Below are positions 36,616 through 47,900 of a stretch of DNA of 64,000 nt, one piece after another (within the stretch, counting starts at the first letter, position 1; each line of letters begins with the position of its first letter). The position numbers and the translations under genes are program-made. The stretch covers positions 824,001-888,000 of the forward strand of contig NC_051087.1 of the NCBI RefSeq assembly GCF_901709675.1, in the 5' to 3' direction. Source of the DNA: Syngnathus acus (lineage: Eukaryota; Chordata; Actinopteri; Syngnathiformes; Syngnathidae). The notes under the pieces were generated by a model. It did no database searches. It was not told the DNA's origin and saw nothing but the letters and a program-made list of their open reading frames with translations.

Positions 36616-39432
36616 ATGATCTCGTCCCCGGACCTTCTGCCTTTCACCGGGCCGGAGGGCTTCGGCGACAGCGAGGATGGCGAGGCGGAGGGAGAGCGCG
36701 GAACGGCGAGGGGGCTTCTTCCCGAGGAGCTCTCCATCCCCGACGCGAGCGGCGGTGGGCACCCGTGGAGCTCCGCCGCCGGTTTTCACAGGGACTTCGT
36801 GCTGGTGGCCGAGTTCTCCGAGGAGGTCGGTGATGATGAGTCGTCCTGACTTGGCTGGATTGGATCACGTTATTGATTGTTACGACTGATTACAATTTGC
36901 ACGATCGATGTCTATAGCGTTTCTTGAAAGGGGAAACGTCAATAACGGCATATAAAGTATTTTTCCAAAGTTCAATAACACGATCCATTTTCGGAGAATA
37001 CGTTTCAGATGTACGATATCATAATAAAATGAAATACATTTGTGTCCATTATTTCCGAAATGATATACCATAACTCACTGGACGGAGAAAAAAAGTGTTG
37101 TGATAGTTGATAAATCAGAAAAAAAAACAATATAAAGTACTATATTGCTTGTAAAGAATATATTTCTGAAACATTTGAACCATAAACATACAATTCTATA
37201 AAAAGAAAAATGCTGAATAAACTACATGTATTATTAGGCGTTTGATGCGTAGTAATGCACTGCCGTCAACGTCCACCAGGTGGGGCCTACGCCCGTGATG
37301 ACCATACCTGACGAGGCGGGCGCGTCGGGATCCCTGGACCTGAACCACTTCTCTGTGCGTATCATGTCTGTGGACTACCAGGCGTCAAGCCCGGGAGGCC
37401 CGCCCTCCTCGGGGCCTCGGCTAAACTTCAACGAGGACTCCGAGGTGGTCTTGGGGGACTCGGCCGACTGGGTCTTTGCCTACGTACGCCACATGACCCT
37501 TCTGGACCTGTCGGCCCGCGGTATGGTGCGCCCCTTCTGCATGGCCTACGTGTGTTCAAGCCAGGCCAAGATCATGGACAACTTTGGACGGCTGTCGGCA
37601 GGATTTGGCCTGGCTGCCGACAGCCTCAAGACTGGAAACCGGCAGACCTTCTCCTTGGAGCTGCACCGCAAGCTGCACCAGCTTCAGTAAGAACGTCCAA
37701 CACTAACTTCCAACTTTCCCTTTTCTTCATCATTTTCATCTGTTTTAGATACCAACGCTTGGCGCTGCTGCAAGATGACAGCATGAGCGGCGCGGGTGAG
37801 CAGCTGGAGGCGGTGGAGCGAGCCATCGCCACGCACAAAGATCTCCTCCGCCAGGTTACTTCCTACCCCAACAGGAAGCTAAAGCAGCCCGACTTCTTGC
37901 CCTACGAGCCGGCCGACGTCTCGACGGACGCCACCTCCATCCCGCCTCCTCCTCCACCGGCAGCCCACCTCGCCGGCTCCGAAGGTCGGCTGAAGCCATT
38001 GCAGGAACTCTGCAGCGCCTACTTCCTGTCGTTGATGACGGAGCAGCTGGCGCAAACGGAGGTCCGCCTCCGCGGCGACGTCACCGCCCTGCGGAGCGCC
38101 GGCATCACGCGTGCGCTGAGCAGGAAGCTCAGACTGACCAACTTCCTCTTCGAGCAGCCTGAGGATGAGGAAGAGGAGGAGGATGGAGAGGAAGCGGTTG
38201 CGCGGGAAACAGGAAGTCGGCCGAGCTCCCAGTCCTCCGTGGAGGCGAAAGAAGAAGAGATGACGGGAAGCGCCAGCAGCGGAGACAGCATACAAGTCAT
38301 CGGCACGGAGAGATCCTACAAAACACTCGCCTCGTCCGCCGCGCCTGTCACCTCGTCTTTGCTTCCCGGCTCGTCCGATCCTCTGGCCGCGCCTCTCCCC
38401 TCACTCGATTCGTCTCTCGCGGCCGTCTCGGACCCGGGGCCTCGCCGCCTTAGAGTCTACGCCGGGAGGAGCAACAGCGAAGACAGCATCGAGGTCCTCA
38501 GTACCACCGAGTCCATCGTCGTCGAAGACCTTGCCGCCATCAGCGAGGAAGAAGAGCCCATCAAAGATGAGAAAAGAGAGGTTACGGCAAAGGACGCTGG
38601 AGCGGGTAGCGCTTATCAAATGCTGCCCAATCTCCCGGCGGAGCCGTGCTCTTGGCCACAGAGCGTGGACGAGGTGTCGGACGGCGCCGGCGAGACGCGC
38701 GCGCCCCACCGGACGCTCTCCTCGGACAAGGCGGGACTGCGAGCGCAGCGCTTCGTCAAGCAGAACTCCTTCTCTCGGCAGGTGGTCTTCTGCCTGCTGA
38801 GCGGCCGTCCTCTGGTACTGCTCTCGGGAGATGGAGACAAGCTGCGGAAGACGGTGGACGCCCTGGCGCTCTTCCTGCCGGCTCCCGCCGGCGCCGTGAT
38901 GCCGTGTTTGAGCGCACCGCTCCAGCTGAGCGACCTGCTCACGTGGAGGCTGATTGGATTCCACAGGTAAGGCTTCCTTCACAGCCCAATTTGGATTTGG
39001 GCCAAATCCGATTGTTCTTATTTAATCTTCAAGCTTGGTCATCTTCATCCCACATCTAGGTCTCCGTCCTCGGGCCCGCTTCACTGGCTGAGTCGTTACA
39101 GTCGCTACCTGGCCGTGCTGGACTTGGACCAGAGGACGCTACGCTGCCAGTTGTACTCGGGTTGGCTAGCGGGCTCCCTGGTGGGCTCGGCCGTGCCCGC
39201 CGGCACCTTCCTGCTGCACGTGCAGAGCGGCCTGACGGCGCTGGCCAATCGGGCGCTGCTCTTCACCTTCGCCCGGAGAGGAGACAAAGACGACGGGCTG
39301 GATGACGGCGACCTGAGCGTGATGCGTTTCCTGTCGGAGCTCATCAAGCGTCAGCACGCTGCTCGCGGACCGCCGGCGCTGCGTTTCTCCTACGTGGCGC
39401 TGTATGTGCACAAAAACACCACTGCTGTATAG
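36616..39432 (+). CDS. smcr8: SMCR8, C9orf72-complex DENN protein, complete
   Basis: SMCR8 pairs with C9orf72 and WDR41 in a complex that acts in autophagy, lysosome function and small-GTPase control. Four exons join in frame: 36616-36825, 37280-37686, 37749-38966, 39060-39432, giving 735 residues (human about 937; the middle linker is shorter). The N-terminal longin/DENN part holds SRDF-like HRDFVLVAEFSEEVGP, DLNHFSVRIMSVDYQAS, DSEVVLGDS and RPFCMAYV, all near-identical in human. The acidic linker keeps two matching short motifs, GDSIQVIGTE and EDSIEVLST. The C-terminal DENN part holds WRLIGFHR, LSRYSRYLAVLDLD and LRCQLYSG. The exon-1 donor (GAG, then GTCGGT) is weak, but it alone keeps frame and homology. 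In human, SMCR8 lies in the same 17p11.2 segment as MYO15A and ALKBH5. Confidence 0.95.
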
Positions 39433-39592
39433 ACTTGCAAAGGGCTGCAACGTTGCCGGGACGGAGCGGCAATCAAAAAAAAAACAACAACAAAAACTGT
39501 GCTCAAACAATCAGAAAAAGCTCAATGCCAGACGTGTTTATATTTTAAATTAAACATGCATGTGTGCGTGTGTGTGTGTGTGACATTCCAAA

Positions 39593-39598
39593 AATAAA
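39593..39598 (+). terminator. SMCR8 poly(A) signal AATAAA
   Basis: AATAAA lies 161 nt past the SMCR8 stop codon, just after a GT run. It fits the end of the plus-strand transcript before the convergent gene. Confidence 0.6.
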
Positions 39599-39756
39599 AA
39601 GGCACAAAAGGTGTAAAGATGCTGCCCCAAAGTGTCAGCATACCTTGATAAAGTCCATCCAAGTCAAGTATTCAAAAGATTCGAAACACACAACACACAA
39701 TATTCGATACAATCTCCATTTGGTTCTTTTTGATTGACAGTTTGGCTGTGGGCCTG

Positions 39757-39775
39757 CAGCGCCCCCGGTGGCGGT
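39757..39775 (-). promoter_or_regulatory. CTCF-like site between convergent genes
   Basis: Read on the minus strand, GCCACCGGGGGCGCTGC is close to the CTCF core. It falls between the SMCR8 poly(A) signal and the stop codon of the convergent minus-strand gene at 39779. It would fit a boundary between two converging transcripts. Confidence 0.35.
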
Positions 39776-39778
39776 CAC

Positions 39779-42700
39779 TTAGAGGTTCCAGGCGGGGCTG
39801 GAAGGATCCAGAAGGTGCTGGATCGACTGGAGAGAAGCGTTTGCTGTTGTCTGCCAAACCTCTTTCTGGACCTTCTCCACGATGGCGTCGTTGAAGCCGT
39901 CATAGGACAAATGGGTCCAGAACCAGCGCAGAGCCCAAAGGCTCTTCTGAAAAATCCAGAGAGTGTTCATGAAAGACTCGAAAGCGGACTCGTTTGGATT
40001 GGATTACCTCAAAGGTGCTGAGAATGGGGACGACGGGCATGAGATGGAGGATGTTCTGTCGCAACGCTTTGGTGAGCAGCAGCAACACGGCCTGATCCGA
40101 GTACTGCCACCACACAACACGCACACGCTGGGAATTACACGTGCATCGGCAACACCGACATCGCCGCCGCGTGTGTCGGTACCGGCAAAAAGTTCTGCGG
40201 GATCTTCAGTTGGGTGGCGAGACGTTTGCTGTAGGAGAGCAGGACGGAGTCTGCAAATGCGACGGCCTCCTGATGCCCAGAAGAAACGGCGGCGGTTCGT
40301 CACTCGCGCGCAAACATAAAATACACAAAGGGACACAAAAACATACTCGCTTGAAGTCGGAACTTGGTTCTGGGATGCTGCTGAGGGAATTTGTGAGCGT
40401 GACCATGTTGAGTAGACTGATCCAACATTGGCTCTGAAAAGACACACACGTCAAACAAAATGGCTGCGGTGCCGGAGAGAGAGGTAAAAGCAATTGGAAC
40501 TTACGCTGTGGTAGCAGGCCGCCGAGTCGTGGAGGACCTTGAGACCAAAGTGCACCAACTGCAAACGCGTCAGCGCTGACGCACCTGGACACACGTAGGC
40601 CCACGTGGGTGGAAGGAAGGCTGGAAGGGTGAGGGGAAGGACGGACGGATGGACACACACACACACCTGGAACACAGTCCCAGGTGTCGCCGTGCGCGCA
40701 GAGTTCCCCCGTGGGTGCGAGGCTCATCCTGGGCACCGTACCCGAGCCAAACAGACGGAGGTAGAGCGGGAAGGTGAACGCCGTGGGCCGTGCGGTGGGG
40801 CCGCACTTTGGGAAGAACATCTTCAGTGCCTGGCACGTTTGGCCCTCCAAGCACAGCAGGAACGGCAGGAAGTCCTTCAGCTGAAATAAACTCCACCACA
40901 AAACGTTTGTCACCGTCTTTGTTCTGCCAAAAAGGGCCTCAAGGGTTCACTTACTAGTTCCAGCGGATGGGAGCGGGCCAGAGAATCTCGCTTCTGGACT
41001 GATCATGTGTCGAAAAATCTTTTGCTGGAAGGAAAAAGCCAGAAAGGCCGAGTCAGAGCCCAGACCTGAATGTCGGCAGATGTTGATCCCACCTGCTGGG
41101 TTCTCCAGCTCCTGATAGATCTTGTGCACGATGAGCGCCCGGGACCGGTCCGGCAACAGGTCTCTCCAAAACCAGTGCAGAGCCCAAACGTTCTTCTGTG
41201 GTACAAACAGAAGCTCGGCAAAAATGGAGAAACCTGCTCAGTGCTAGAAAAACAAGTTGACATGCTAAGCGCAGCTCGAGTTAGCCTGTGAGCCGCACAT
41301 GCTAACGTCGTGCCCGACGTTTCTACCTGAAATGTGCAGATAAGCGGGATGATGGGACTCAGAGGAGGAGAGAGGATGATCCGACCCAAGGCCGCGCTGA
41401 CCAGCAGCAACATGGCTTGATCTGGGAACGTCTGCCAGCAGCGCACCCAGAAAAGGAAAAATGGAGATGTCGCTCACCAATAAGGCGGAAGAGTGCGTGT
41501 GTGTACGTACCGACACAAAGTACTGCGGGATCTGCAGATTGACGCCAAACTCGTCCTCCAGAATGAAGTTGGCCGTGCGTTCAGCTTCCTAGTTGAAGAG
41601 GAGGAAGGAACAAAAACGAGAAGCAAAATTAAAGGAGGACTTTGCGGGAAGCTGCTAAGACAAGAAGTGCACATACTTTGAGGAAGGCCAGACTGGGTTG
41701 GCGGAGCCCGGCGGGCGCCTGGCGAGTCACCTGCACCATCTTCAGCAAGTGGAGCCAAAACTCGGACTACATACGAGGGAGGACATTTCGAGTTGTTCAA
41801 GCACAAAGCTTTTACAAAATTGGAGCTCGCAGCTGCCTTACGTTCATGTGGACGGCCGGACAGAGCTCGTGCACCTTCAGGGCAAAGCGGACCAGCGCTA
41901 AACGCGCCAGCGGTACCGCACCTGAATTGGAGAGAAGGGTTAAACTTTTACGGGAGGGGGGGGTCACTTAGGGTGAGGGACAGGTTTGCTGACCTTGGAT
42001 GGCGTGCCAGTCGTCTGCAAAATGGAGCTCCCCCGTAGGACTGACGGACAGCTTTGGCGCCGTGGCCGTGTCCAGCAGGCGCAGGTACATGAGGACGTGG
42101 TGCGAGGTCAGGCGCGAGGCAGCCTTAAAGATGCTGAACAGCGCGTCGTGGAAGTTGCCCTCCATGCACATGAAGAATGGAACCAGGTCCTTCACCCAGT
42201 GGGTGCTAGACAGAAGGGCATGTCACAGCGCCACCCGGTGGCGGGGTTTCATCACCGCGCCGCACTCACCCACTTAACAAGTTGGTCCGTACAACTTGAA
42301 GGTAGCGCCTTAATTCTCGAAACCTGCGGGACATTCATGAGAAAAAAATGAATGGCGAGTGGAGCCGGCCGCGCTGTAGTTGCCGGGCGTACCTGTTCTG
42401 GCCCACCAGTCGCTGCACCCTGAGCAAAACCACATCGAAATCCTCAAAGAGCGTGTCCTTCGTGCCTCGGGTGGTGCGCACGCCGGACACGTTCTGTCCT
42501 TTCAACACGGACGCCAGCAGGATGTCGTCCCAAGGCCGCACATCCAAGCTGCGCCAAAACACAAACCCGTAAAAAACACACGCTCAAAAGCACAAATTAA
42601 ACACACACACACCTGTCCCTGATGTGTGTGAGCTCAGGAGGAAACGTTAAATTCCTGTAAAAATCCTGCAGTTTTTGTCGGAACTCTGGCGTGAAATCAT

Positions 42701-44207
42701 CCATAACCAGCTGCCTCTGCAGGGCAGACAACAACCTGCCGCACACACACAGACGCATATGTGAGGGTGACACGCAAGCACACACACACACACACACACA
42801 CTTGCAAGGATCACGAGGGCACCTGCGCATTAACATCCATTTGCTGCTTGCGGGGGTGGAGGAGGGCGACGCCAGGCAGAAAACCCTGCACAGAAGGCAA
42901 AAGACAAAAAAGATTGTAACCCAGATTACACGCACATACACCCACTCACTCCACTTTATTAGGAACACTAACTGGGCAAATGTGCCTGATAAAAGTCTCC
43001 AGTGAACCCAACCCCAACCATACCCTTTGGCGTAAAAAAGTCGAAGGAAGTTATCAGCGGCCCCCAGCCTCATGATTGCCGCCGCCCGGGCATCGTGTTG
43101 CTCGGCTTTGTTGACGAAATCCAACACGTACTGCAAGGCAGCCGTGCAGCTGCGGAAGGGAGGGAGGGAGGACAAACAAAAGTGCCGTTAGCCGGAAAAG
43201 GAGGCACCGCGTTTATGGGGGCGGGGGCACTCACTCGTAGGAGACGCCGTCGCCCATCGAGGACGCCGACATCATCTGAGCCCAGAGCTCGGCTTTGAAG
43301 CTCCGCAGCGCCGACTCTGCGTACGAGTTTCCACGGTGAGGACGGTCGACTGGCTGGCAGGTAGGTAGGGGAAGAAGAGGCTGAAGTCAGCACGCACCTG
43401 CTTGGCGCAGATGGGCGTCCACCTCCGACAGCGTGACCTTGAAGGCGGCCAAGTAGCCCAGTAGTGTGTGGTTCCTCAGCTGGTTCCACAAATCGCTCTT
43501 CTTGTGGCTGTTGCAGTGGCAGGCGCCTCTCTGGATCCACCTTTCACACTTGCAACCACATCACACAATTCCTTGAGAACTTCTCTTGAGAAGTCAAGTG
43601 GTCAATTGGAGTTTGCTCAAGCGGGAAGGAATCACCGGTGCGGCACGTACCTCGGTTGCCAATTTGTCGCAGATGTAGCAAAAGCATTGGCCGCACACCA
43701 GCGGGTTTCCTGGCACGGGTTCTCCGCACTTGTCTGACGCTCTGGGGGGCAGCGGACTGAGGCTTTAGTGGAGGTCCGTTTATCTGTGGAACGCCTTTTA
43801 TTCCGGCGCCCGTGCCGGTTTGGACACGTTGTGCGACTTATTGTTGTCGCACAACCTTTATTGTCTGTAGTCAATTGTGTAGACAAGAATTAAAGGCCTC
43901 ACGTAAACGGATGCTTGGGGCAGTCAAAGCGCGCGTGGGGCAACAGCTCAGCCGGACGGGAGAAGATGACCACCAAGTCTTCGTCCAATTTACTGGGAGA
44001 CAGTGTACAATCTAGAAAAGACACAAAGCACTGCACTTATTTGGGGCACGCAAAGAGCAAAATGGAGGCTGGCTTACCCTTCGGCGGCACGTCTTGCGTC
44101 TCCATGATGATAAGTGACGAGTCGTAGCGGGATGTGTCCCGGTCGCAGTCTTCTTCGTCATCATCACTGACGAGGATGACGCTGTCTTTGTCTGCGGCTG
44201 TGCCCAT
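39779..44207 (-). CDS. Unnamed 23-exon gene: SIM-like N-terminus, Cys-rich module, duplicated C-terminal half
   Basis: I cannot name this gene. Exons from 5' to 3' on the minus strand: 44207-44078, 44011-43903, 43741-43651, 43548-43398, 43316-43235, 43149-43024, 42885-42823, 42735-42613, 42548-42393, 42323-42270, 42205-41994, 41921-41842, 41766-41677, 41588-41511, 41431-41327, 41195-41093, 41024-40955, 40890-40667, 40584-40505, 40433-40347, 40269-40183, 40103-40008, 39946-39779. They join in frame to 854 residues. Residues 10-20 ([11 protein letters not shown]) look like a SUMO-interacting motif. Residues about 72-130 hold a Cys/His cluster with [17 protein letters not shown] and GACHCNSH, probably zinc-binding. 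Residues about 362-584 and 608-854 are two related copies of a helical, Leu-rich module. No signal peptide or membrane segment is seen. Localisation is probably nuclear, inferred from the SIM and Cys cluster. A similar Cys motif occurs in some plant proteins, from memory. Confidence 0.8.
40008..42205 (-). repeat. Intragenic tandem duplication of a six-exon module
   Basis: Module A uses exons of 212, 80, 90, 78, 105 and 103 bp (42205 down to 41093). Module B uses exons of 224, 80, 87, 87, 96 bp and a terminal exon (40890 down to 39779). Intron phases match exon by exon. Matching peptides include [12 protein letters not shown] / [22 protein letters not shown] / [24 protein letters not shown] / [14 protein letters not shown] and [10 protein letters not shown] / [10 protein letters not shown]. 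Confidence 0.9.
43398..44011 (-). other. Cys/His-rich module of the unnamed gene (three exons)
   Basis: Exons 44011-43903, 43741-43651 and 43548-43398 encode, in order, [30 protein letters not shown], then [18 protein letters not shown]. About eleven Cys and five His within some 60 residues suggest a compact zinc-binding fold. It is not a standard RING, PHD or C2H2 spacing. Confidence 0.7.
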
Positions 44208-44936
44208 CACAAAAGTCTGGGAAAACAATGTCAGACATTTCAAATCTTTAAACTGCCTGATTGTGGAGAGAAAGCAATCAAAAACATTACAGGAGAGAAT
44301 ATCCCAGATTTTTTAAGGATGTGTACTGACGAAGAAAAGGGAAAATATAGAACACATTATTGGACATATGGAAGATGGGACCAGTTTTTTTTTTTTTTTT
44401 GGCAGTCCGTCAAAAGATTGCTCAGTAAAATTGGTCCGAGTAAAAAAAAAAAAGATCTTTCTCCGGTCGATGACGACAAAGTAAGATTTCAAACAAATGC
44501 CATGACTTTGATTGGCGAAGCTGAAACGTTTTCCAAGTAAGGCTGCCACGACACAGAAACAGAACCAATATTTCATTTTCACTTGCTTTATAGAGCAGTA
44601 GAAAAGTTGAGCAAACGTGTGTATTCATTTCATTCTTACCGGTGTTTACCAATCTTTCGAAGGGATTGATTTTTTTTTATTTGGCGCCGCTGGGAAATGC
44701 ACATCCGGGTTTTTCTTCTTTTGGGGGATTTAACGCCAATTGGCAGCTATTGCGTTGCGTTAGCGCCATCTGCCGACCATAGCATAAAACGGGAATGCCA
44801 CCAATACAATTAAATCATGTTTTGATTCTGAAAATAACATTCACAATAAGATACAAAAGCCATGTCTAAGCCACCAATAATTTTAACATGTTTTTATTCT
44901 GAAAATAACCTTCACAATAAGATACAAAAGCCATGT
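44208..44936. other. Intergenic, unnamed gene 5' side to PTCD1 3' end
   Basis: It holds the probable leader and promoter of the unnamed gene. An AG just before the first coding exon (CCCAG, then ACTTTTGTG on the minus strand) suggests an upstream non-coding exon. A GCGCCATCTGCCGACC block near 44765 looks like the end of a small dispersed element. The right end is a 71-bp tandem duplication running into PTCD1. Confidence 0.5.
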
Positions 44937-44942
44937 CTAAGG
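44813..44942. repeat. 71-bp tandem duplication covering the PTCD1 stop codon
   Basis: Two adjacent copies, starting near 44813 and 44885, share ATTCTGAAAATAAC, TTCACAATAAGATACAAAAG and CCATGTCTAAG with only a few differences. The copy nearest the gene includes the PTCD1 stop codon (44937-44939). The other copy lies downstream of it in transcription. Confidence 0.9.
44893..44898 (-). terminator. PTCD1 poly(A) signal AATAAA (minus strand)
   Basis: TTTATT on the plus strand is AATAAA on the minus strand, only about 40 nt after the PTCD1 stop. The equivalent site in the downstream duplicate copy reads AATCAA and is lost. The gene would have a very short 3' untranslated region. Confidence 0.6.
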
Positions 44943-47900
44943 TGCGGTGTTTTTTTTCCTGCTGCTCAGTTTGATCCTGGCCGCTGCTCTTTGCTTCTTC
45001 CGGCCTTCAATCATCTGGGCTTGATTTCTGACAAAGGCCTGGCTCGTCGCCTTCGACTGCGGGTCCTGCTCGCCTTGGGCCGGCATGCTCCGCAGCCAAT
45101 GCTCGTAGTAACCGCGGAAGCCGTCGATCTGGAGCAAGTAGTTGTTGCGGGACTTGTACTGGGAGGAAAGCAATTCAAATGTACATTTGATTTTTTTCTA
45201 TACAGAGTGAGAGGCAGGCATATTTTCACATATTTCCCCATGAAAGAAAGAGTGATGGTGGTCGCCGCGCTTACCTGGTCGTAGTTGGGAGGATACTGAG
45301 CGGCAAACTCCAGCTGTTTAATGATGACCTGGTTAGGCCACACCCCCTTGTGGCGCATGCTTTTCAGCAGCGTTTTCAGGTAAGCGTAATCCAGACGGCG
45401 ACCCGCTCGGCCAATAAGGGCGGAGAACACGTGCGCGTTGGGCTTTAACCCCGCCTCCTGGCAAACAACACGGAGCCAGCCGTCGGTCAGCCGAGACGTC
45501 AATGATCACATGCAGTGCTGCTAATGAGAACGTTCAGCACCTCCATGTGTGTGAGCAGCTCAAGTCCTTCCTTTTGGCTCTGGCATCCCAGCGCCAGGCT
45601 GCCAAACGTCTGCACGTCCACGCTCACGTTGCGCTGTCGCATGACACCCAACACGGCCTGCAAAGTTAGAGACGAGAGATTACTTTCCGTTTTTAGATTT
45701 GGTTTTTACACGCTGCCTACCTTGGCTGCGTCAAGGTCTCCACTTCTGGCAGCCCTGCGAATGACCGAATTGAAAAAGGCAGCGTCCGGCTTGATGCCGT
45801 GCTCTTTGGCCACCTTCAGGAGCATCTCTAAAGACTCAAGTCCAGGCGACATGGTGTCCGCCAGCAGCGTCAGAGTCCGCAAGTCTGGCTTCAGCCCGCC
45901 CGCCGCCATCTTGTCCAGGAAACCTCGGCCTCCGCCCAGCAGGGCCAGTCTGTCGGACGCTCCTTCCACGACCCCGAAGGAAACCACGCCGCCGCCGCCG
46001 GCCTCTCCCTCCAGGAGGTCCAGCAAGTTTGGAGTGAAGTCAACAGGCACCAGTGCAGTTTGCGCCAGTTCGTGCGGCACCACGTTGTTTTGCGTCCGGT
46101 CGGCATCAGGTTGGCCGAGCAGCTGACGCTCCAGAAGGTCGACGTCGACTCCTTTGCGTGACTCGGGGTGGGACTGGAGCAGGATGCTGGAGGCCAGCGC
46201 CGGGTCACCAATGCCGCAATCCCTTGCGGTCCGCAAGAGCAGGTTGTAGTTCTTGGCGTCCGGGACCAGGCCGGACTTGAGCATCTGCCGCCACACCTGG
46301 AAAAGCAAAAAAAAAAAAGGCTTTATTCTAAGAAAGAGTTCAAAAGAAATCTGCAAGTTAAGCAATGACAGAACATTTTTACCAAATTTCAGCAGCTCAA
46401 ATGCGCATTCATGACAAAGCAACTACGTTTTGGAGGATCTGGGAAACTGTTAGGAAGAAAATTCAAGACCTGCAAAGCTAGCCTGAATCCCTGCTCTTTG
46501 TCCTTCAGGCATCCCATCAGCAAGTAGTGAAATGTCTCCTGGGTGACAGCATGACCAACATCCAACATCTCCTGGAAACACACAAAGCAGCACAACTACT
46601 TTAATTTTTTTTTTGCAAGCAAAATTTTAAGCTATGGTAGCATAAAATTTGTTTGGCAGCTAGTGAATATTTTGTCAAAAAAAAAAACTTGGAAGGTTCC
46701 TGTTGGGATAATTTGAGTGAAGCCTTGGCCTGCCAGACCTGGAGGCCTTGTCTTTACTGTTTATGACTTTCCTTTCATCTAGGTTTTTCCTTTTTAGTGA
46801 CAGGGATGTCTTTTGATCCCTGTCAGCCATATGTCTCCTTCCTGTCCTTATGCTATCTGTGTGTTTTTGTTCCTGTAGGAGGCCTTCACTAACAATGAGC
46901 CAAGCTTATTTGCATAGGCGAAATGTTCTTATTTGGTTCAGAGGAACTTCATTCCTTTTATCTTACTGTAGGTTTGGTTCATAGATTGTTGTTGGTCAGA
47001 ACTGTTTTTCTTTGTTAAGTGTTATATACAGTTCGAAGTAGTTGCGTACAAGTTATCCTATATTTACTCAATGTTTGTTTAAGGAACTGCATACCAGTTA
47101 CCTTACATTTACTTAATGTGTGTTGAAGTGTTTAGGACAAGTTACTTATTATTATTGTGTGTTACTTTACCAAGTAGATAAAGTTAGCCAAGGTTTAGTT
47201 GCATTGTTCCACAGGAAAGCGGCAATTCAAGTTATCTGATCCCACTCGAGGACAAATCAGCCAACCATGAGAAGAACAGTTGGTTGATGAAGAAGGACGA
47301 AGTCTGCGGGGGTCACGGGCCGACAATGAAGCGCTAATTCACACCACACTACATTCCTTAGCTGATAAGCGTTGCTACAGACACTATCTCCCCTCCCTTT
47401 AGTGCAGCAACGCCTCTGTAACCAGGGCAACCAAAACATTAAATAGAGGAGCACGTGAAGTGAGAACTCAGAATTGATGGAGATTGTAACTGAGTTTGCT
47501 CTCTCTATCGTTCTCCTCGCGAGTAAACCTGTTCCGGTTCTTTTCTCCTCTTCCTTCCAGTATGGTTTAATGTCTGATGGTATTTAGACCTAACAGTTCC
47601 AAACATAAAACAAATTTGCGTATTGAACCAAATGTTGACAAGAGTCTGCTAGCTTAATGCTAACGAAGACAGATACAGACCTTGAGCGTGTGGATGCAGG
47701 CGTGCAGGTTGTGGCTGAGCGCGTGCATCTTGAGGACGGCGTGGTAGGTGGCCGCGCTGAGGGTAAGGTTCTTGCGTCTCACCTCCTGTTCCAACTTGAG
47801 CGCCTGCTCCGTCGCCACGTGTCTGTGCGGCGACTCGGCACAGGCGTTGAACAGAGCCGTGTAGGTGGCGTCCGACGCCTCCAGACCTCGCTTCTTCAGC

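Noticed and set aside
40881-40890. A simple acceptor at TTATTTCAG before the second module of the unnamed gene
   Set aside because: It would put a stop codon at the join. The acceptor 10 nt upstream (GGTGGAG) keeps the frame and adds a Y-L-F-Q link.
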